A DNA stretch of 55,571 nt, taken from contig JAPLRU010000063.1 in the NCBI GenBank assembly GCA_026399025.1, positions 1 to 55,571 on the forward strand, in the 5' to 3' direction. The translations under genes and the position numbers were made by a program. The DNA comes from Methylobacter sp. GTDB lineage: Bacteria > Pseudomonadota > Gammaproteobacteria > Methylococcales > Methylomonadaceae. Numbering within the stretch: position 1 is the stretch's first letter; each line of letters begins with the position of its first letter. A model generated the notes under the pieces. The model was given only the letters and a program-made list of their open reading frames with translations, was not told the DNA's origin and ran no database searches. This document shows, piece by piece, positions 25,442 to 34,090 of this stretch.

Positions 25442-26611
25442 GTGTATCTGAATGAGTTAGGGATAGTCTGCGCACTGGGTAGCGCTAAGACTGAGGTATT
25501 GTCTGCATGGCTTTCAGGCCGCTGTCCCCAGGCGGCTCCGGTGTCGTGGCTGAATTCGAACATTCCGGCGCTGAGTTTGCAAACCGAACCGCCGCCTCTG
25601 CCGCAAAACTTCAATCGTTATGATTGCCGCAATAACCGCATCCTGCTGGCGGCCTTAGGCCAAATCGAAGCTTCCGTCAGGGACATGATCGATCGTTACG
25701 GCGCGCACCGCATCGGCGTGGTTGTCGGTACCAGCACTTCCGGCATCGCCGAGGGCGAGCAAGCCGTTAGCGTGTTGCAAAGCACCGGACAATTGCCATC
25801 TTCTTATCACTACAAGCAGCAGGTCTTGGGCGGAGCAGCGGAGTTCCTGGCGTGTTATCTGGACATCGAAGGCCCTGCCTACACGGTTTCGACGAGTTGT
25901 TCCTCCAGCGCCAACGCCTTGGCTTCGGCTCGTCGTCTATTACGGCTGGATGTTTGCGATGCGGTGCTCGTTGGCGGCGGGGATGCCCTGTGTCGCACCA
26001 CTTTGGAAGGTTTCGCCGCCTTGGGCGCGCTCAGCCATAGCCGTTGCAATCCGTTCAGTAAAAACCGCGACGGCACTGTCATCGGGGAGGGCGCGGCTTT
26101 GTTCCTGATGAGCCGGGAACCCGCGCCCATTGCGTTGCTGGGTGTTGGCGCCGGTTCCGATGCTTACCATATTTCCGCGCCGCGTCCCGACGGGGCTTGC
26201 GCTTATGCGGCGATGCAAGCCGCCCTTCGCGATGCCGATCTGGCGCCGGGGCAAGTGGATTACATTAATCTTCACGGTACCGCGACCAGGCAAAACGACG
26301 CAATGGAAAGCAAGGCCGTCGGGCAATTGTTCGGCAACAAGACGTTTTGCGGCTCAAGCAAGCCCGCTACCGGCCATTGCTTAGGCGCAGCCGGAGCCAT
26401 CGAAGCCGGTTTGTGCTGGTTGTTGTTGTCCGGCTTAAACCGGGAAAATCGTTTGCCTCCGCATCTTTGGGATGGCGTGGCGGACCCTGAAATGGCGCGG
26501 CTTGGCTTTGCCGCGCTTGAAAGCCGGGGTTCTAATCCACTACAATATTGTCTTAGTAACTCTTTCGCTTTCGGCGGCAACAATGTGTCCTTGCTCGTTG
26601 GCTACTCCTGA
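25442..26611 (+). CDS. Beta-ketoacyl-ACP synthase (ApeO-like), copy 1
   Basis: This 389-residue ketosynthase is numbered from a GTG at 25442, chosen because gggagg lies 6 bases before it and the protein then starts at the conserved YLNELGIVCALGS. An ATG at 25415 is in frame but lies before that ribosome site. The catalytic triad is complete: C153 in STSCSSSA, a histidine in NLHGTAT and a histidine in PATGHCLGAAGA. It should condense malonyl units on the growing polyene, probably together with the chain-length-factor-like subunit at 29030. It is paralogous to the gene at 52633: both share YDCRN and GTSTSGI. Confidence 0.88.
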   Translation: MYLNELGIVCALGSAKTEVLSAWLSGRCPQAAPVSWLNSNIPALSLQTEPPPLPQNFNRYDCRNNRILLAALGQIEASVRDMIDRYGAHRIGVVVGTSTSGIAEGEQAVSVLQSTGQLPSSYHYKQQVLGGAAEFLACYLDIEGPAYTVSTSCSSSANALASARRLLRLDVCDAVLVGGGDALCRTTLEGFAALGALSHSRCNPFSKNRDGTVIGEGAALFLMSREPAPIALLGVGAGSDAYHISAPRPDGACAYAAMQAALRDADLAPGQVDYINLHGTATRQNDAMESKAVGQLFGNKTFCGSSKPATGHCLGAAGAIEAGLCWLLLSGLNRENRLPPHLWDGVADPEMARLGFAALESRGSNPLQYCLSNSFAFGGNNVSLLVGYS

Positions 26612-27074
26612 CAAACCCGCAGTTCTTCCCTATCCCATTGAAACGCTACTTCCCCAGTCACTCGACATGATCCTGCTCGACCGGGTGGTGGAGATAGGTG
26701 AAGAGCATATCGTCGTCGAACTTAAGGTGCGCGACGACGGCTTGTTTTCAAGTCCCGAACATACCGTTCCCGCGTGGGTCGGCTTGGAATACATGGCGCA
26801 AGCCATAGCCGCATTTTCCGGCTATCACAAAAAATGCCGCGGCGAGGAGATTGTCTTGGGTTTTTTACTGGGCAGCCGTCACTATCACTGTTCGGTCGGC
26901 AGTTTTCCTTGCGGCGCTCAACTCAGGGTGCGGGCGGAAAAGATCATTGAGGCGGCTAATGAAATGTCGGTATTCGCTTGTGTGATCGAAGGCGACAACA
27001 TTAATGCGAGCTCGCAACTTAACGTTCTGTTGCCGCAAAATTCAAAAAAATTTCTCGCCGGAAAAGGACTATGA
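26583..27074 (+). CDS. Hotdog-fold 3-hydroxyacyl-ACP dehydratase (ApeP-like)
   Basis: This 163-residue protein starts from ATG 26583, inside the end of the ketosynthase gene (29-base overlap). It contains PYPIETLLPQ, DMILLDRV and the family mark VPAWVGLEYMAQAIAAFSGY (about 63-82). This is the hotdog dehydratase seen in aryl-polyene clusters, which in E. coli works as a hetero-complex with the other dehydratase (ApeI, here at 31629). It removes water from 3-hydroxyacyl-ACP to give the trans double bonds. An upstream in-frame TTG at 26472 lies wholly within the ketosynthase and is not believed. Confidence 0.82.
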   Translation: MCPCSLATPDKPAVLPYPIETLLPQSLDMILLDRVVEIGEEHIVVELKVRDDGLFSSPEHTVPAWVGLEYMAQAIAAFSGYHKKCRGEEIVLGFLLGSRHYHCSVGSFPCGAQLRVRAEKIIEAANEMSVFACVIEGDNINASSQLNVLLPQNSKKFLAGKGL

Positions 27075-27799
27075 GCCAAAACACCATTCTGGTCACGGGG
27101 GCCAGCCGTGGCATCGGCAAGGCTATTGCCTTGCGCTTGGCGCGGGACGGATACGACATCGTCGTGCATTGTCGCAGCCGCCTGGACGAAGCTGCGCAAG
27201 TGCAAGACAGTATCGTGCAAATGGGCAGACAGTCCCGTGTGCTCAGTTTTGATCTGGCCGACCGTAGCGCGGCCCAAAACAGCCTTGAAGCGGATATGGA
27301 GGCCCACGGCGCTTATTACGGCGTGGTTTGCAACGCAGGCCTTACGCGGGATAACGCCTTTCCCGCGATGAGCGGGGAAGATTGGGACTTGGTCCTGCAC
27401 AGTAATTTGGACGGCTTTTATAACGTGCTAAATCCCCTTGTTATGCCGATGATTCAGCGGCGTAAACCGGGGCGCATCGTCACACTGGCGTCGGTTTCCG
27501 GACTTGTCGGCAACCGGGGCCAAGTCAATTACAGCGCCGCCAAAGCGGGCATCATCGGCGCCACCAAAGCGCTGGCGGTGGAATTGGCGAAACGCAAAAT
27601 CACGGTCAATTGCGTGGCTCCCGGTTTGATCGAAACCGATATGCTGAAGGATTTGCCCTTGGATGACGTGGTCGCGGCCATTCCCGCAAGGCGTTTGGGC
27701 AGTCCGGAAGAGGTCGCCGCGCTGGTGGCTTTCCTGATGTCGGATGACGCCGGTTATATCACCCGCCAAGTCATTTCCATCAATGGGGGCATGTGTTGA
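27071..27799 (+). CDS. 3-oxoacyl-ACP reductase (FabG/ApeQ-like)
   Basis: This 242-residue short-chain dehydrogenase has the NADP-binding motif TGASRGIGKAIA at about 9-20, the NAG motif (CNAGLTRDNAF) near 89, a catalytic serine in VSGLVGN and the YSAAK active site near 155. It reduces 3-oxoacyl-ACP to 3-hydroxyacyl-ACP in each polyene cycle. It overlaps the dehydratase by four bases (ATGA). The end overlaps the next ketosynthase by 7 bases. Confidence 0.92.
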   Translation: MSQNTILVTGASRGIGKAIALRLARDGYDIVVHCRSRLDEAAQVQDSIVQMGRQSRVLSFDLADRSAAQNSLEADMEAHGAYYGVVCNAGLTRDNAFPAMSGEDWDLVLHSNLDGFYNVLNPLVMPMIQRRKPGRIVTLASVSGLVGNRGQVNYSAAKAGIIGATKALAVELAKRKITVNCVAPGLIETDMLKDLPLDDVVAAIPARRLGSPEEVAALVAFLMSDDAGYITRQVISINGGMC

Positions 27800-29028
27800 G
27801 CCGGCGCGTGGTGGTGACCGGTATGGCCGGGTTTTCCCCGATCGGCAACGATTGGGACGAGATACGCGCCAAGCTTCAGGCCTACCGTTCCGGCATCCGC
27901 TATTTGCCGGAATGGGCGCGGTACAACGGCCTGCTGACCCGTTTGGGCGCGCCGGTGGAAAATTTCAACCTGCCCGCCCATTACACCCGCAAAAGAATCC
28001 GCAGTATGGGACGGGTTTCCCTGCTGGCCACCCGCGCCACGGAGCTGGCTCTTAGCGACGCCGGTCTGCTTGATGATCCTGTCGTCAGCGGCGGGCGTGT
28101 CGGCGTCGCCTACGGGTCTTCGGTGGGATCGACTCCGGCCATCGCCGATTTCGGCAGAATGCTGATCAATCACGATGTCGGCAATCTCAATGCGACAACC
28201 TATCTTAAAATGATGGGGCACACCAGCGCGGTGAACGTCGCCCTGTTTTTCCAGGTGCGCGGGCGTGTCATTCCCTCCGTCAGCGCGTGCACTTCCGGCA
28301 GCCAAGGCATAGGCTTCGCTTACGAGGCTATCAAGTTCGGCTTGCAGGATGTGATGTTGGCGGGCGGGGCGGAAGAGCTTTGCCCGACCGAGGCGGCGAC
28401 TTTCGATGCTTTGTACGCCACCAGCACCCGTAACGGCGAGCCCCAACTCACGCCCAGACCCTTCGACCGCGACCGCGACGGCTTGGTGATCGGTGAGGGC
28501 GCTTGCACCTTGGTGTTGGAAGCGTTGGACCATGCCCTGGACCGTGGCGCTCATATTTATGCCGAGGTAATGGGTTTTGCCACCAATGTCGACGGCTCCC
28601 ACATCACCCAGCCTCACGCGGAAACGATGCAGGTGGTCATGCGCCAGGCTTTATTGGATGCGGCGCTCGAACCCGGCCAAATCGCTTATGTCAGCGCTCA
28701 CGGCACCGCCACCGAGCTGGGCGACATCGCCGAAAGCCATGCCACGCAGTCGGTATTCGGTTCCGACATTCCCATCAGCAGCCTTAAAAGCTATACCGGC
28801 CACACCTTGGGCGCTTGCGGAGCTTTGGAAGCCATGGTTGCAATCCGCATGATGAATGAGGCTTGGTTCCACCCGACGCTTAATCTTGAGCATCCCGACC
28901 CCCGTTGCGCCGAACTCGATTACATCATCGGTGATGGCCGCACTATCGATGCGCAATATGTCATGAGCAATAATTTTGCGTTCGGCGGCATCAACACCTC
29001 GCTGATTTTTAGCCGCTGGACAAGCTGA
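27793..29028 (+). CDS. Beta-ketoacyl-ACP synthase II-type (FabF/ApeR-like)
   Basis: This 411-residue ketosynthase starts at GTG 27793; a TTG three bases later is equally possible. It is closer to FabF than the other two ketosynthases here. The triad is complete: C166 in VSACTSGSQG, a histidine in SAHGTATELGD, and a histidine in YTGHTLGACGALE. NNFAFGGINTSL lies near the C-terminus. In the E. coli pathway the ApeR homodimer performs chain initiation or elongation separately from the ApeO/ApeC dimer. It is in the middle of the overlapping left-arm operon. Confidence 0.9.
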   Translation: MLSRRVVVTGMAGFSPIGNDWDEIRAKLQAYRSGIRYLPEWARYNGLLTRLGAPVENFNLPAHYTRKRIRSMGRVSLLATRATELALSDAGLLDDPVVSGGRVGVAYGSSVGSTPAIADFGRMLINHDVGNLNATTYLKMMGHTSAVNVALFFQVRGRVIPSVSACTSGSQGIGFAYEAIKFGLQDVMLAGGAEELCPTEAATFDALYATSTRNGEPQLTPRPFDRDRDGLVIGEGACTLVLEALDHALDRGAHIYAEVMGFATNVDGSHITQPHAETMQVVMRQALLDAALEPGQIAYVSAHGTATELGDIAESHATQSVFGSDIPISSLKSYTGHTLGACGALEAMVAIRMMNEAWFHPTLNLEHPDPRCAELDYIIGDGRTIDAQYVMSNNFAFGGINTSLIFSRWTS

Positions 29029-29029
29029 A

Positions 29030-29806
29030 ATGGCGAAGGTTACGGGATCGGCTCACACCGACTCTGCCGAATCCGGCGCTAAGGAAAGCCGTCTTAGCTT
29101 CACCCTTCAACACTGGTGCCTGTGGCAATCCGAACAATCTTCCGGCGGGACACATTGGCCCGACGGAGAGGTTTTGCCTTATAACGGAGGATATGCCGAT
29201 GTGGGCTTCTTGCCGATGATGCAAAGCCGCCGCTTATCGCCCTTAGCCAGGGCGGCCTGTGCGGTGGCTCATCATTGCCGGGAAAAAAGCGGGGATATGC
29301 CTTCGGTGTTTGTTTCCAGCCACGGCGAAAGCCACTATTATTTTGAGATGTTGCAGGGCATGGCGGCGCGCGAGGATGTCTCTCCCAGCCGTTTCAGTCT
29401 GTGCGTGCATAACGCGATTGCCGGTCTATCCAGCTTCCACAGCGCAAGCTTCCTGCCTTATGTGGCCTTGGCGGGCGGCACCGAGGGAATGTTTAGCGCA
29501 TTTTTAGAGGCCGCCGGGATGTTGCTGGAAACCCCTCAAGTATTAGTCGTCTGGTATGAACAGCCTTTGCCGGAAGCTTATCGGCCCTATTTGAGCGCAT
29601 CCGAAACGACTTGGGCGTTGGCTATGGTTTTGACCGGGGCCGGCGGCTCCGGCTGTCAGTTGCGGCTGACACGCAGGCCGGGCACGACGCCGCTTGCAAG
29701 CCAAGACTGCGATAACAGCCTGATCCGGGCCATTTTGACGAATCAACGCCGTTCAAGCTGCCGTTCGGATCGGTCGATTTGGCAGTGGGAGCTTAGCGAT
29801 GCTTGA
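29030..29806 (+). CDS. Ketosynthase-like chain-length-factor subunit (ApeC-like), copy 1
   Basis: This 258-residue protein belongs to the short 'beta-ketoacyl synthase N-terminal-like' family. It has SVFVSSHGES, then FSLCVHNAIAG at about 121-131, where a true ketosynthase would carry its nucleophile cysteine and both later histidines. I see no complete triad, so it is probably a non-catalytic partner, like the chain-length factor ApeC that pairs with ApeO. It follows the FabF-like gene by one base. A similar protein is encoded at 53835 after the second ketosynthase. Confidence 0.75.
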   Translation: MAKVTGSAHTDSAESGAKESRLSFTLQHWCLWQSEQSSGGTHWPDGEVLPYNGGYADVGFLPMMQSRRLSPLARAACAVAHHCREKSGDMPSVFVSSHGESHYYFEMLQGMAAREDVSPSRFSLCVHNAIAGLSSFHSASFLPYVALAGGTEGMFSAFLEAAGMLLETPQVLVVWYEQPLPEAYRPYLSASETTWALAMVLTGAGGSGCQLRLTRRPGTTPLASQDCDNSLIRAILTNQRRSSCRSDRSIWQWELSDA

Positions 29807-30575
29807 GCGGATTAATTACCTTTGGCGGCTGTTCGGTACCGGTCTTAGCTTTTTTCTGTTCGGTTTCGTGGGCGTGCTGTTCTGGGGAATGCTGTTTCCG
29901 TTGTTTGAAAAATTCATCGGTGTGGGTCTGCAAAAGAAACTAAGATCCAGAGCCTTGATGAACAGGATTTTTCATCTTTATATGGAGTTCATGCGCGTCA
30001 TCGGTATTTTGAGCTACGAAGTGCATGGCGGCGAGCGGCTCAATGCTCCGGGCAGGCTGATCGTCGCCAATCATCCTTGCTTGTTGGACGTCGTGTTCCT
30101 TATTTCGCAAGTCCGCAACGCAACCTGCATCGTCAAGCCTGCTTTGGCGGCCAACCCGTTTATGCGCATTCCTATCCATGCGCTGAGCTATATTTACGCA
30201 GTGGAGCCTGAACTTTTGCTGGAACAGTGTACGACGGAATTGCACCAAGGCTGCTCGCTGATCGTCTTTCCCGAAGGCACCCGAACCACGCCCGGCAAAC
30301 CGGTCAAATTCCTGCGCGGGGCCGCCGCCATTGCCTTGCAGGCCAAGGTCAAGATTCTGCCGGTGCATATCGGCTGCGCCCCGACCACATTGACTAAGCG
30401 CGAGAAATGGTATCAAATACCCCACAAGAAATTTACTTTAAGCCTGCATGTAGGGGACGATATTGAAGTAGATGCCATTGATGGAAATGCTGACCGCTCC
30501 CTCGCCGCCCGAAAACTAACCCGGCACTTGGAGACGTATTTCATTGAGCAGCAGGCGCATTATGGAAAACCTTGA
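29799..30575 (+). CDS. PlsC-type 1-acylglycerol-3-phosphate acyltransferase-like protein
   Basis: This 258-residue membrane protein has an N-terminal hydrophobic segment (about 10-33). Acyltransferase motif I is NHPCLLD (H-x4-D) near 90 and motif III is FPEGTRT near 152. It is a member of the PlsC superfamily usually found in aryl-polyene clusters and probably transfers the polyene acyl chain, or a fatty acyl chain, to a lipid acceptor. It overlaps the preceding gene by 8 bases, and the ACP gene starts inside its end. Confidence 0.86.
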   Translation: MLERINYLWRLFGTGLSFFLFGFVGVLFWGMLFPLFEKFIGVGLQKKLRSRALMNRIFHLYMEFMRVIGILSYEVHGGERLNAPGRLIVANHPCLLDVVFLISQVRNATCIVKPALAANPFMRIPIHALSYIYAVEPELLLEQCTTELHQGCSLIVFPEGTRTTPGKPVKFLRGAAAIALQAKVKILPVHIGCAPTTLTKREKWYQIPHKKFTLSLHVGDDIEVDAIDGNADRSLAARKLTRHLETYFIEQQAHYGKP

Positions 30576-30825
30576 AGCCGAATTAAAGCAGTTAATTATC
30601 AACACTCTGGAGCTGGACGGGATAAGCCCGCCGGACATCGATTCGGAAGCGCCCTTGTTTGGCGGCGGCTTAGGTCTCGATTCCATTGACGCGCTGGAAC
30701 TCGGACTGGCCTTGAAAAAAAAATACCACATCCACATCGATACCGACTCCACCGAGCTGTTGAATTATTTCGCATCGGTTAAAAACTTGGCGGATTTTGT
30801 CTCGCAACAACAAAAAATCTTATGA
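30562..30825 (+). CDS. Acyl carrier protein 1 (ApeE/F-like)
   Basis: This 87-residue acidic four-helix ACP has the phosphopantetheine serine S41 in GLGLDSIDALEL. The ATG at 30562 gives a normal ACP start; a TTG at 30544 would add six residues. It overlaps the acyltransferase gene end by 14 bases and the second ACP by four. The GGGLGLDSID loop is nearly identical to that of the ACP at 48751, so those two are closer paralogues than the adjacent ACP 2. Confidence 0.93.
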   Translation: MENLEAELKQLIINTLELDGISPPDIDSEAPLFGGGLGLDSIDALELGLALKKKYHIHIDTDSTELLNYFASVKNLADFVSQQQKIL

Positions 30826-31073
30826 AAACCCCTGAACAAATACATGCCACCCTAAGGCAACTGATGTCGGAAATGTTTGAATTAGCGCCCGAGGACATTG
30901 ATTTAAATGCCCGCTTGAGCGAGGATTTGGATATCGACAGCATAGACGCCGTGGATTTGATGGTCAGGTTGCGGAATATTATCGGCAAACGCATCAACCC
31001 CGAAGATTTCAAAAACACCCGCACCATACAGGACGTGGTGGACGTCATTTATCGCATTAACGAAGCCGCTTAG
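30822..31073 (+). CDS. Acyl carrier protein 2
   Basis: An 83-residue ACP with S40 in DLDIDSIDAVDL and a typical helix II MVRLRNIIGKRI. ATGA overlap with ACP 1. Paired, different ACPs are normal in aryl-polyene systems, where one usually carries the starter and the other the extender or finished chain. Which does which here cannot be read from sequence. Confidence 0.93.
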   Translation: MKTPEQIHATLRQLMSEMFELAPEDIDLNARLSEDLDIDSIDAVDLMVRLRNIIGKRINPEDFKNTRTIQDVVDVIYRINEAA

Positions 31074-31080
31074 CGCCTTT

Positions 31081-31629
31081 ATGCTTAACGGCATTATCTG
31101 GCTGACGACGCTCGCTTACCCTTTCCTGGTTTGGTTTTCCCTGGACTCCGTTCAGCCCCGTTATGTGGTCTTGCCGTTGGCGGGGCTGGCTCTGCTTCGT
31201 TTTTTTAAGCGCCGCCCACGTCAACCGATGGGCCGGGCCGGGGGACTGGTGTTTGCGGCCTGCGCACTGTTCCTGCTGGTCATCGCGCTGGTCAACGAGA
31301 CTCGCTGGCTGCTGGCTTATCCGGTCTTCGTCAGTCTCGCGTTTTTCGCTGTTTTTGCTTCCAGTCTGGTCTATCCGCCTCCCGTCGTGGAGCGCTTGGC
31401 AAGGCTTGAAGACCCCGACCTGCCGCCCAAGGGCGTAGCCTATACCCGCAAAGTCACTCAGGTGTGGAGCGGGTTCTTCCTGGTTAATGCCGCAATCTCT
31501 TTGCTCACGATTTTGCATGGCGACCCGTGGTTGTGGAGCTTATACAACGGCGGCATATTTTACCTGTTGATGGGGCTGTTGATGGCCGCTGAGATGGCTG
31601 TCCGTCGTAAAGTCAAGGCCGGCTATTGA
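31081..31629 (+). CDS. COG4648-type polytopic membrane protein, copy 1
   Basis: This is a 182-residue inner-membrane protein with about five hydrophobic segments (near 2-18, 24-38, 50-66, 72-88, 122-140 and 146-165) and a conserved central block PPPVVERLARLEDPDLPP ... RKVTQVWSGFF. The same block (MPPSLCERLVRLQYPDF ... REVTWAWTLFF) occurs in the paralogue at 49017. The family is restricted to polyene-type clusters, as far as I recall, and has no established reaction; a role in transfer or anchoring of the product is a guess. Confidence 0.78.
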   Translation: MLNGIIWLTTLAYPFLVWFSLDSVQPRYVVLPLAGLALLRFFKRRPRQPMGRAGGLVFAACALFLLVIALVNETRWLLAYPVFVSLAFFAVFASSLVYPPPVVERLARLEDPDLPPKGVAYTRKVTQVWSGFFLVNAAISLLTILHGDPWLWSLYNGGIFYLLMGLLMAAEMAVRRKVKAGY

Positions 31630-31991
31630 TGCGTTCGCCTATTTTATTTCCTGACATACTCGGAGAAAAGCCGGAGGCGGAGGGTATTGTTTTGGCTTTG
31701 CGAATCCCCGAAGGCTTGGCTTATTTTAGCGGCCACTTCGATGAAGTCGCTATCGTGCCGGGCGTAACGCAAATCCAATGGGCGGTGCATTACGCCCGGC
31801 AATACTTAGCGCTGAATCGCATCTTCAGCCACATGGAAGTCGTCAAATTCAAAGAATTATTATTGCCGGGGCAACGTTTGGAGCTGACTTTGGATTATCA
31901 GCGGACCGGCTGCAAATTAAACTTTTGTTACCGTTCGGAAACCACCGAATACAGCTCAGGTAGAATCTATTTCCATGACGACTCCTTTTAA
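31629..31991 (+). CDS. FabA/FabZ-like dehydratase (ApeI-like)
   Basis: This is a 120-residue hotdog dehydratase from ATG 31629 (TGATG overlap with the membrane protein; a TTG one codon earlier is in frame). The active-site helix region reads YFSGHFDEVAIVPGVTQ (about 32-48), the FabZ-like G-H-F ... P-G-V-x-Q pattern with the catalytic histidine. It probably forms the active hetero-complex with the dehydratase at 26583, as ApeI with ApeP in E. coli. The glycosyltransferase gene starts 17 bases before its end. Confidence 0.86.
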   Translation: MRSPILFPDILGEKPEAEGIVLALRIPEGLAYFSGHFDEVAIVPGVTQIQWAVHYARQYLALNRIFSHMEVVKFKELLLPGQRLELTLDYQRTGCKLNFCYRSETTEYSSGRIYFHDDSF

Positions 31992-32718
31992 TCCCTGCAT
32001 ACTCATCCCGGTCTACAATCACGAAGGGCCGCTGCCGAAAATTTTGCAACAATTGAGCTCTTATCGGTTGCCCTGTATTTTAGTGGACGATGGCAGTCAG
32101 GAATCCTGTGCCGAATTAATCCGCGGCTTGTCCAAGCAATATCCCTGGGCACAGACTATCCGTTTAGAATCCAATCAGGGCAAAGGCGCGGCGGTAAAGG
32201 CCGGTATATTGCTGGCCCAACAACAGGGTTTTTCCCACGCCCTGCAAATCGATGCCGACGGTCAGCATGATCTGCACGATCTGCAAAAGTTCCTGGCCGC
32301 CGCCCGTTCAGTCCCGGAAGCGGTCGTTATCGGGCTGGCGATATTCGACGACTCCATTCCCAAGCTCCGCTATTATGCCCGCTACCTGACTCATATCTGG
32401 GTGCATATCAACACCTTGTCCTTACGCATCCCCGATTCCATGTGCGGCTACCGAATCTATCCGGTCGAGAGCTGCGCGAAACTGATCCAAACCGCCGCAT
32501 TGGAAAACCGTATGGCCTTCGATACGGAAATCCTGGTGCGTCTTGACTGGCAGGGCGTTCCTGTCGTGTCGATTCCGACCCATGTTACTTATCCGCAAGA
32601 CGGCGTGTCACATTTTCGGGCATGGGAGGATAACCTGCGCATCAGCCTGACTCATGCCCGCTTGTTTTTCGGCATGTTGCCCCGGTTGCCCAAACTGCTG
32701 GCCCGGCATTTTCAATGA
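31975..32718 (+). CDS. Family 2 glycosyltransferase (N-terminal half of ApeJ)
   Basis: This 247-residue GT-A enzyme shows PCILIPVYNHE at 7-17, LVDDGSQ (nucleotide-binding aspartates) near 36-42, and IDADGQHD (DxD metal site) near 91-98. There is no C-terminal membrane segment. It overlaps the next acyltransferase by four bases. In E. coli aryl-polyene clusters the glycosyltransferase and the LpxL-like acyltransferase are fused in one protein; here they are two genes in the same order. It probably glycosylates the lipid anchor or the pigment head. Confidence 0.87.
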   Translation: MTTPFNPCILIPVYNHEGPLPKILQQLSSYRLPCILVDDGSQESCAELIRGLSKQYPWAQTIRLESNQGKGAAVKAGILLAQQQGFSHALQIDADGQHDLHDLQKFLAAARSVPEAVVIGLAIFDDSIPKLRYYARYLTHIWVHINTLSLRIPDSMCGYRIYPVESCAKLIQTAALENRMAFDTEILVRLDWQGVPVVSIPTHVTYPQDGVSHFRAWEDNLRISLTHARLFFGMLPRLPKLLARHFQ

Positions 32719-33677
32719 AGTCCGTAGACACAGACCGCCATTGGGCCAGTTTGCAGGAAACCAGCGCCGTTTTAGGCATACGCATTTTGACCTGGGTTTA
32801 CCGGATTTTCGGACGTTGGGCGTTCCGGCTGTTGTTGCGTCCGGTCGTGACTTATTACTTTCTCGGCGGACGCATCGCCCGTAATGCGTCGTTGGACTAT
32901 TTGCGCCGCTTGGGTCGGCGTTATCCCGAATTAGGTTTGTCGGGCGGATGGTCGGAAAGTTACCGGCATTTCCTCAGCTTCGGCGAAACCTTGCTGGATA
33001 AAATCATCGTCTGGACCGGAAGCATAACGCCGGATCAAGTTGATTTCCCTAAGCGGAAACTGCTGCTCGACTTGCTGGAGCAAAAGCGCGGAGCCATCTT
33101 GCTCAGCGGACATATCGGCAACCTGGAACTTTGTCAGGCGATAGCCGGTATGCGCGGCCACATCCGTCTCAATATCCTGGTGCATACCAAACATGCCGAA
33201 AAATTTAACCGCCTGCTCGGCGGCAGCAAGGGCAGCGCCACCATCCAACTGATTCAGGTCACCGAGTTGAATCCCGCTATTGCCATCGAATTGCAGAATA
33301 AAATCGAACGGGGCGAGTTCCTGGTGTTGGTCGGCGACAGGATACCGGTTAACGGCAGCCGCACCGTGCAGGCGGACTTTCTCGGCAACAACGCCGAATT
33401 TCCTCAAGGCCCTTATCTGCTTGCATCCTTGCTGCGTTGCCCGGTCTATACCCTGTTTTGTTTCAACGTGGATGGGCGTTTTCAAATCGATCTGGAGCTG
33501 TTCGCCGAATCCATCCGCATCCCGCGCAGCGAGCCGCAACGCTTACAGATGCTTGAAGCCCTGGCGCAACGCTATGCCGAACGGCTTGAAGCGCATTGCC
33601 GCGCCACGCCGTTGCAGTGGTTCAATTTTTACCCGTACTGGAGCCCTTCAACTGAAGGAGAGACAAGCCGATCATGA
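32715..33677 (+). CDS. LpxL/HtrB-type lipid acyltransferase (C-terminal half of ApeJ)
   Basis: This 320-residue protein of the lipid A late-acyltransferase family has a hydrophobic segment near 25-58. The motif LLSGHIGNLELCQ (H-x4-E/D type, about 128-140) and the LVLVGDRIPVNG block near 210 match the family. It is likely to transfer an acyl chain (from acyl-ACP) to the glycolipid anchor of the pigment. ATGA overlaps join it to the glycosyltransferase upstream and the thioesterase downstream. Confidence 0.86.
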   Translation: MKSVDTDRHWASLQETSAVLGIRILTWVYRIFGRWAFRLLLRPVVTYYFLGGRIARNASLDYLRRLGRRYPELGLSGGWSESYRHFLSFGETLLDKIIVWTGSITPDQVDFPKRKLLLDLLEQKRGAILLSGHIGNLELCQAIAGMRGHIRLNILVHTKHAEKFNRLLGGSKGSATIQLIQVTELNPAIAIELQNKIERGEFLVLVGDRIPVNGSRTVQADFLGNNAEFPQGPYLLASLLRCPVYTLFCFNVDGRFQIDLELFAESIRIPRSEPQRLQMLEALAQRYAERLEAHCRATPLQWFNFYPYWSPSTEGETSRS

Positions 33678-34090
33678 TCCGGGCCGAAGTGGAGTTGATC
33701 GTGCCCTTCCATGATGTCGACATGCTCGGCATCGCTTGGCATGGGCATTATTGCAAATATTTCGAAATCGCCCGTTGCGCGATGCTGGACAAGATCGATT
33801 ACAACTACATGGTGATGAAAGCCACCGGCTACGTCTGGCCTATTGTCGATTTGCAAATGCGTTTTGTCCGACCGGCGAAATTCAATCAACGCATTCGGGT
33901 AAGGGCGGAATTGGTGGAGTGGGAATACCGGATGAAAATAAAATACCTGATAAGCGATGCCGAAACCCATGAAGCGCTGGTCAAAGGGCATAGCATTCAA
34001 GCGGCCGTGGATGCGGTCACCGGGGAAATGAGCTATGCCTCGCCGGCTGTTTTTCTGCAACGTCTCGGCATCGACGACGATGTCTGTTAG
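33674..34090 (+). CDS. Hotdog thioesterase (4HBT/ApeK-like)
   Basis: This is a 138-residue single-hotdog thioesterase. The active-site region PFHDVDMLGIAWHGHYCKYFE (HDxDxxG then a conserved H-x-x-Y) at about 11-30 carries the catalytic aspartate (D15 or D13) of the 4-hydroxybenzoyl-CoA thioesterase family. It may hydrolyse stalled or finished chains from the ACP. It overlaps the preceding gene by four bases and the TSUP gene by 11. Confidence 0.88.
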   Translation: MIRAEVELIVPFHDVDMLGIAWHGHYCKYFEIARCAMLDKIDYNYMVMKATGYVWPIVDLQMRFVRPAKFNQRIRVRAELVEWEYRMKIKYLISDAETHEALVKGHSIQAAVDAVTGEMSYASPAVFLQRLGIDDDVC

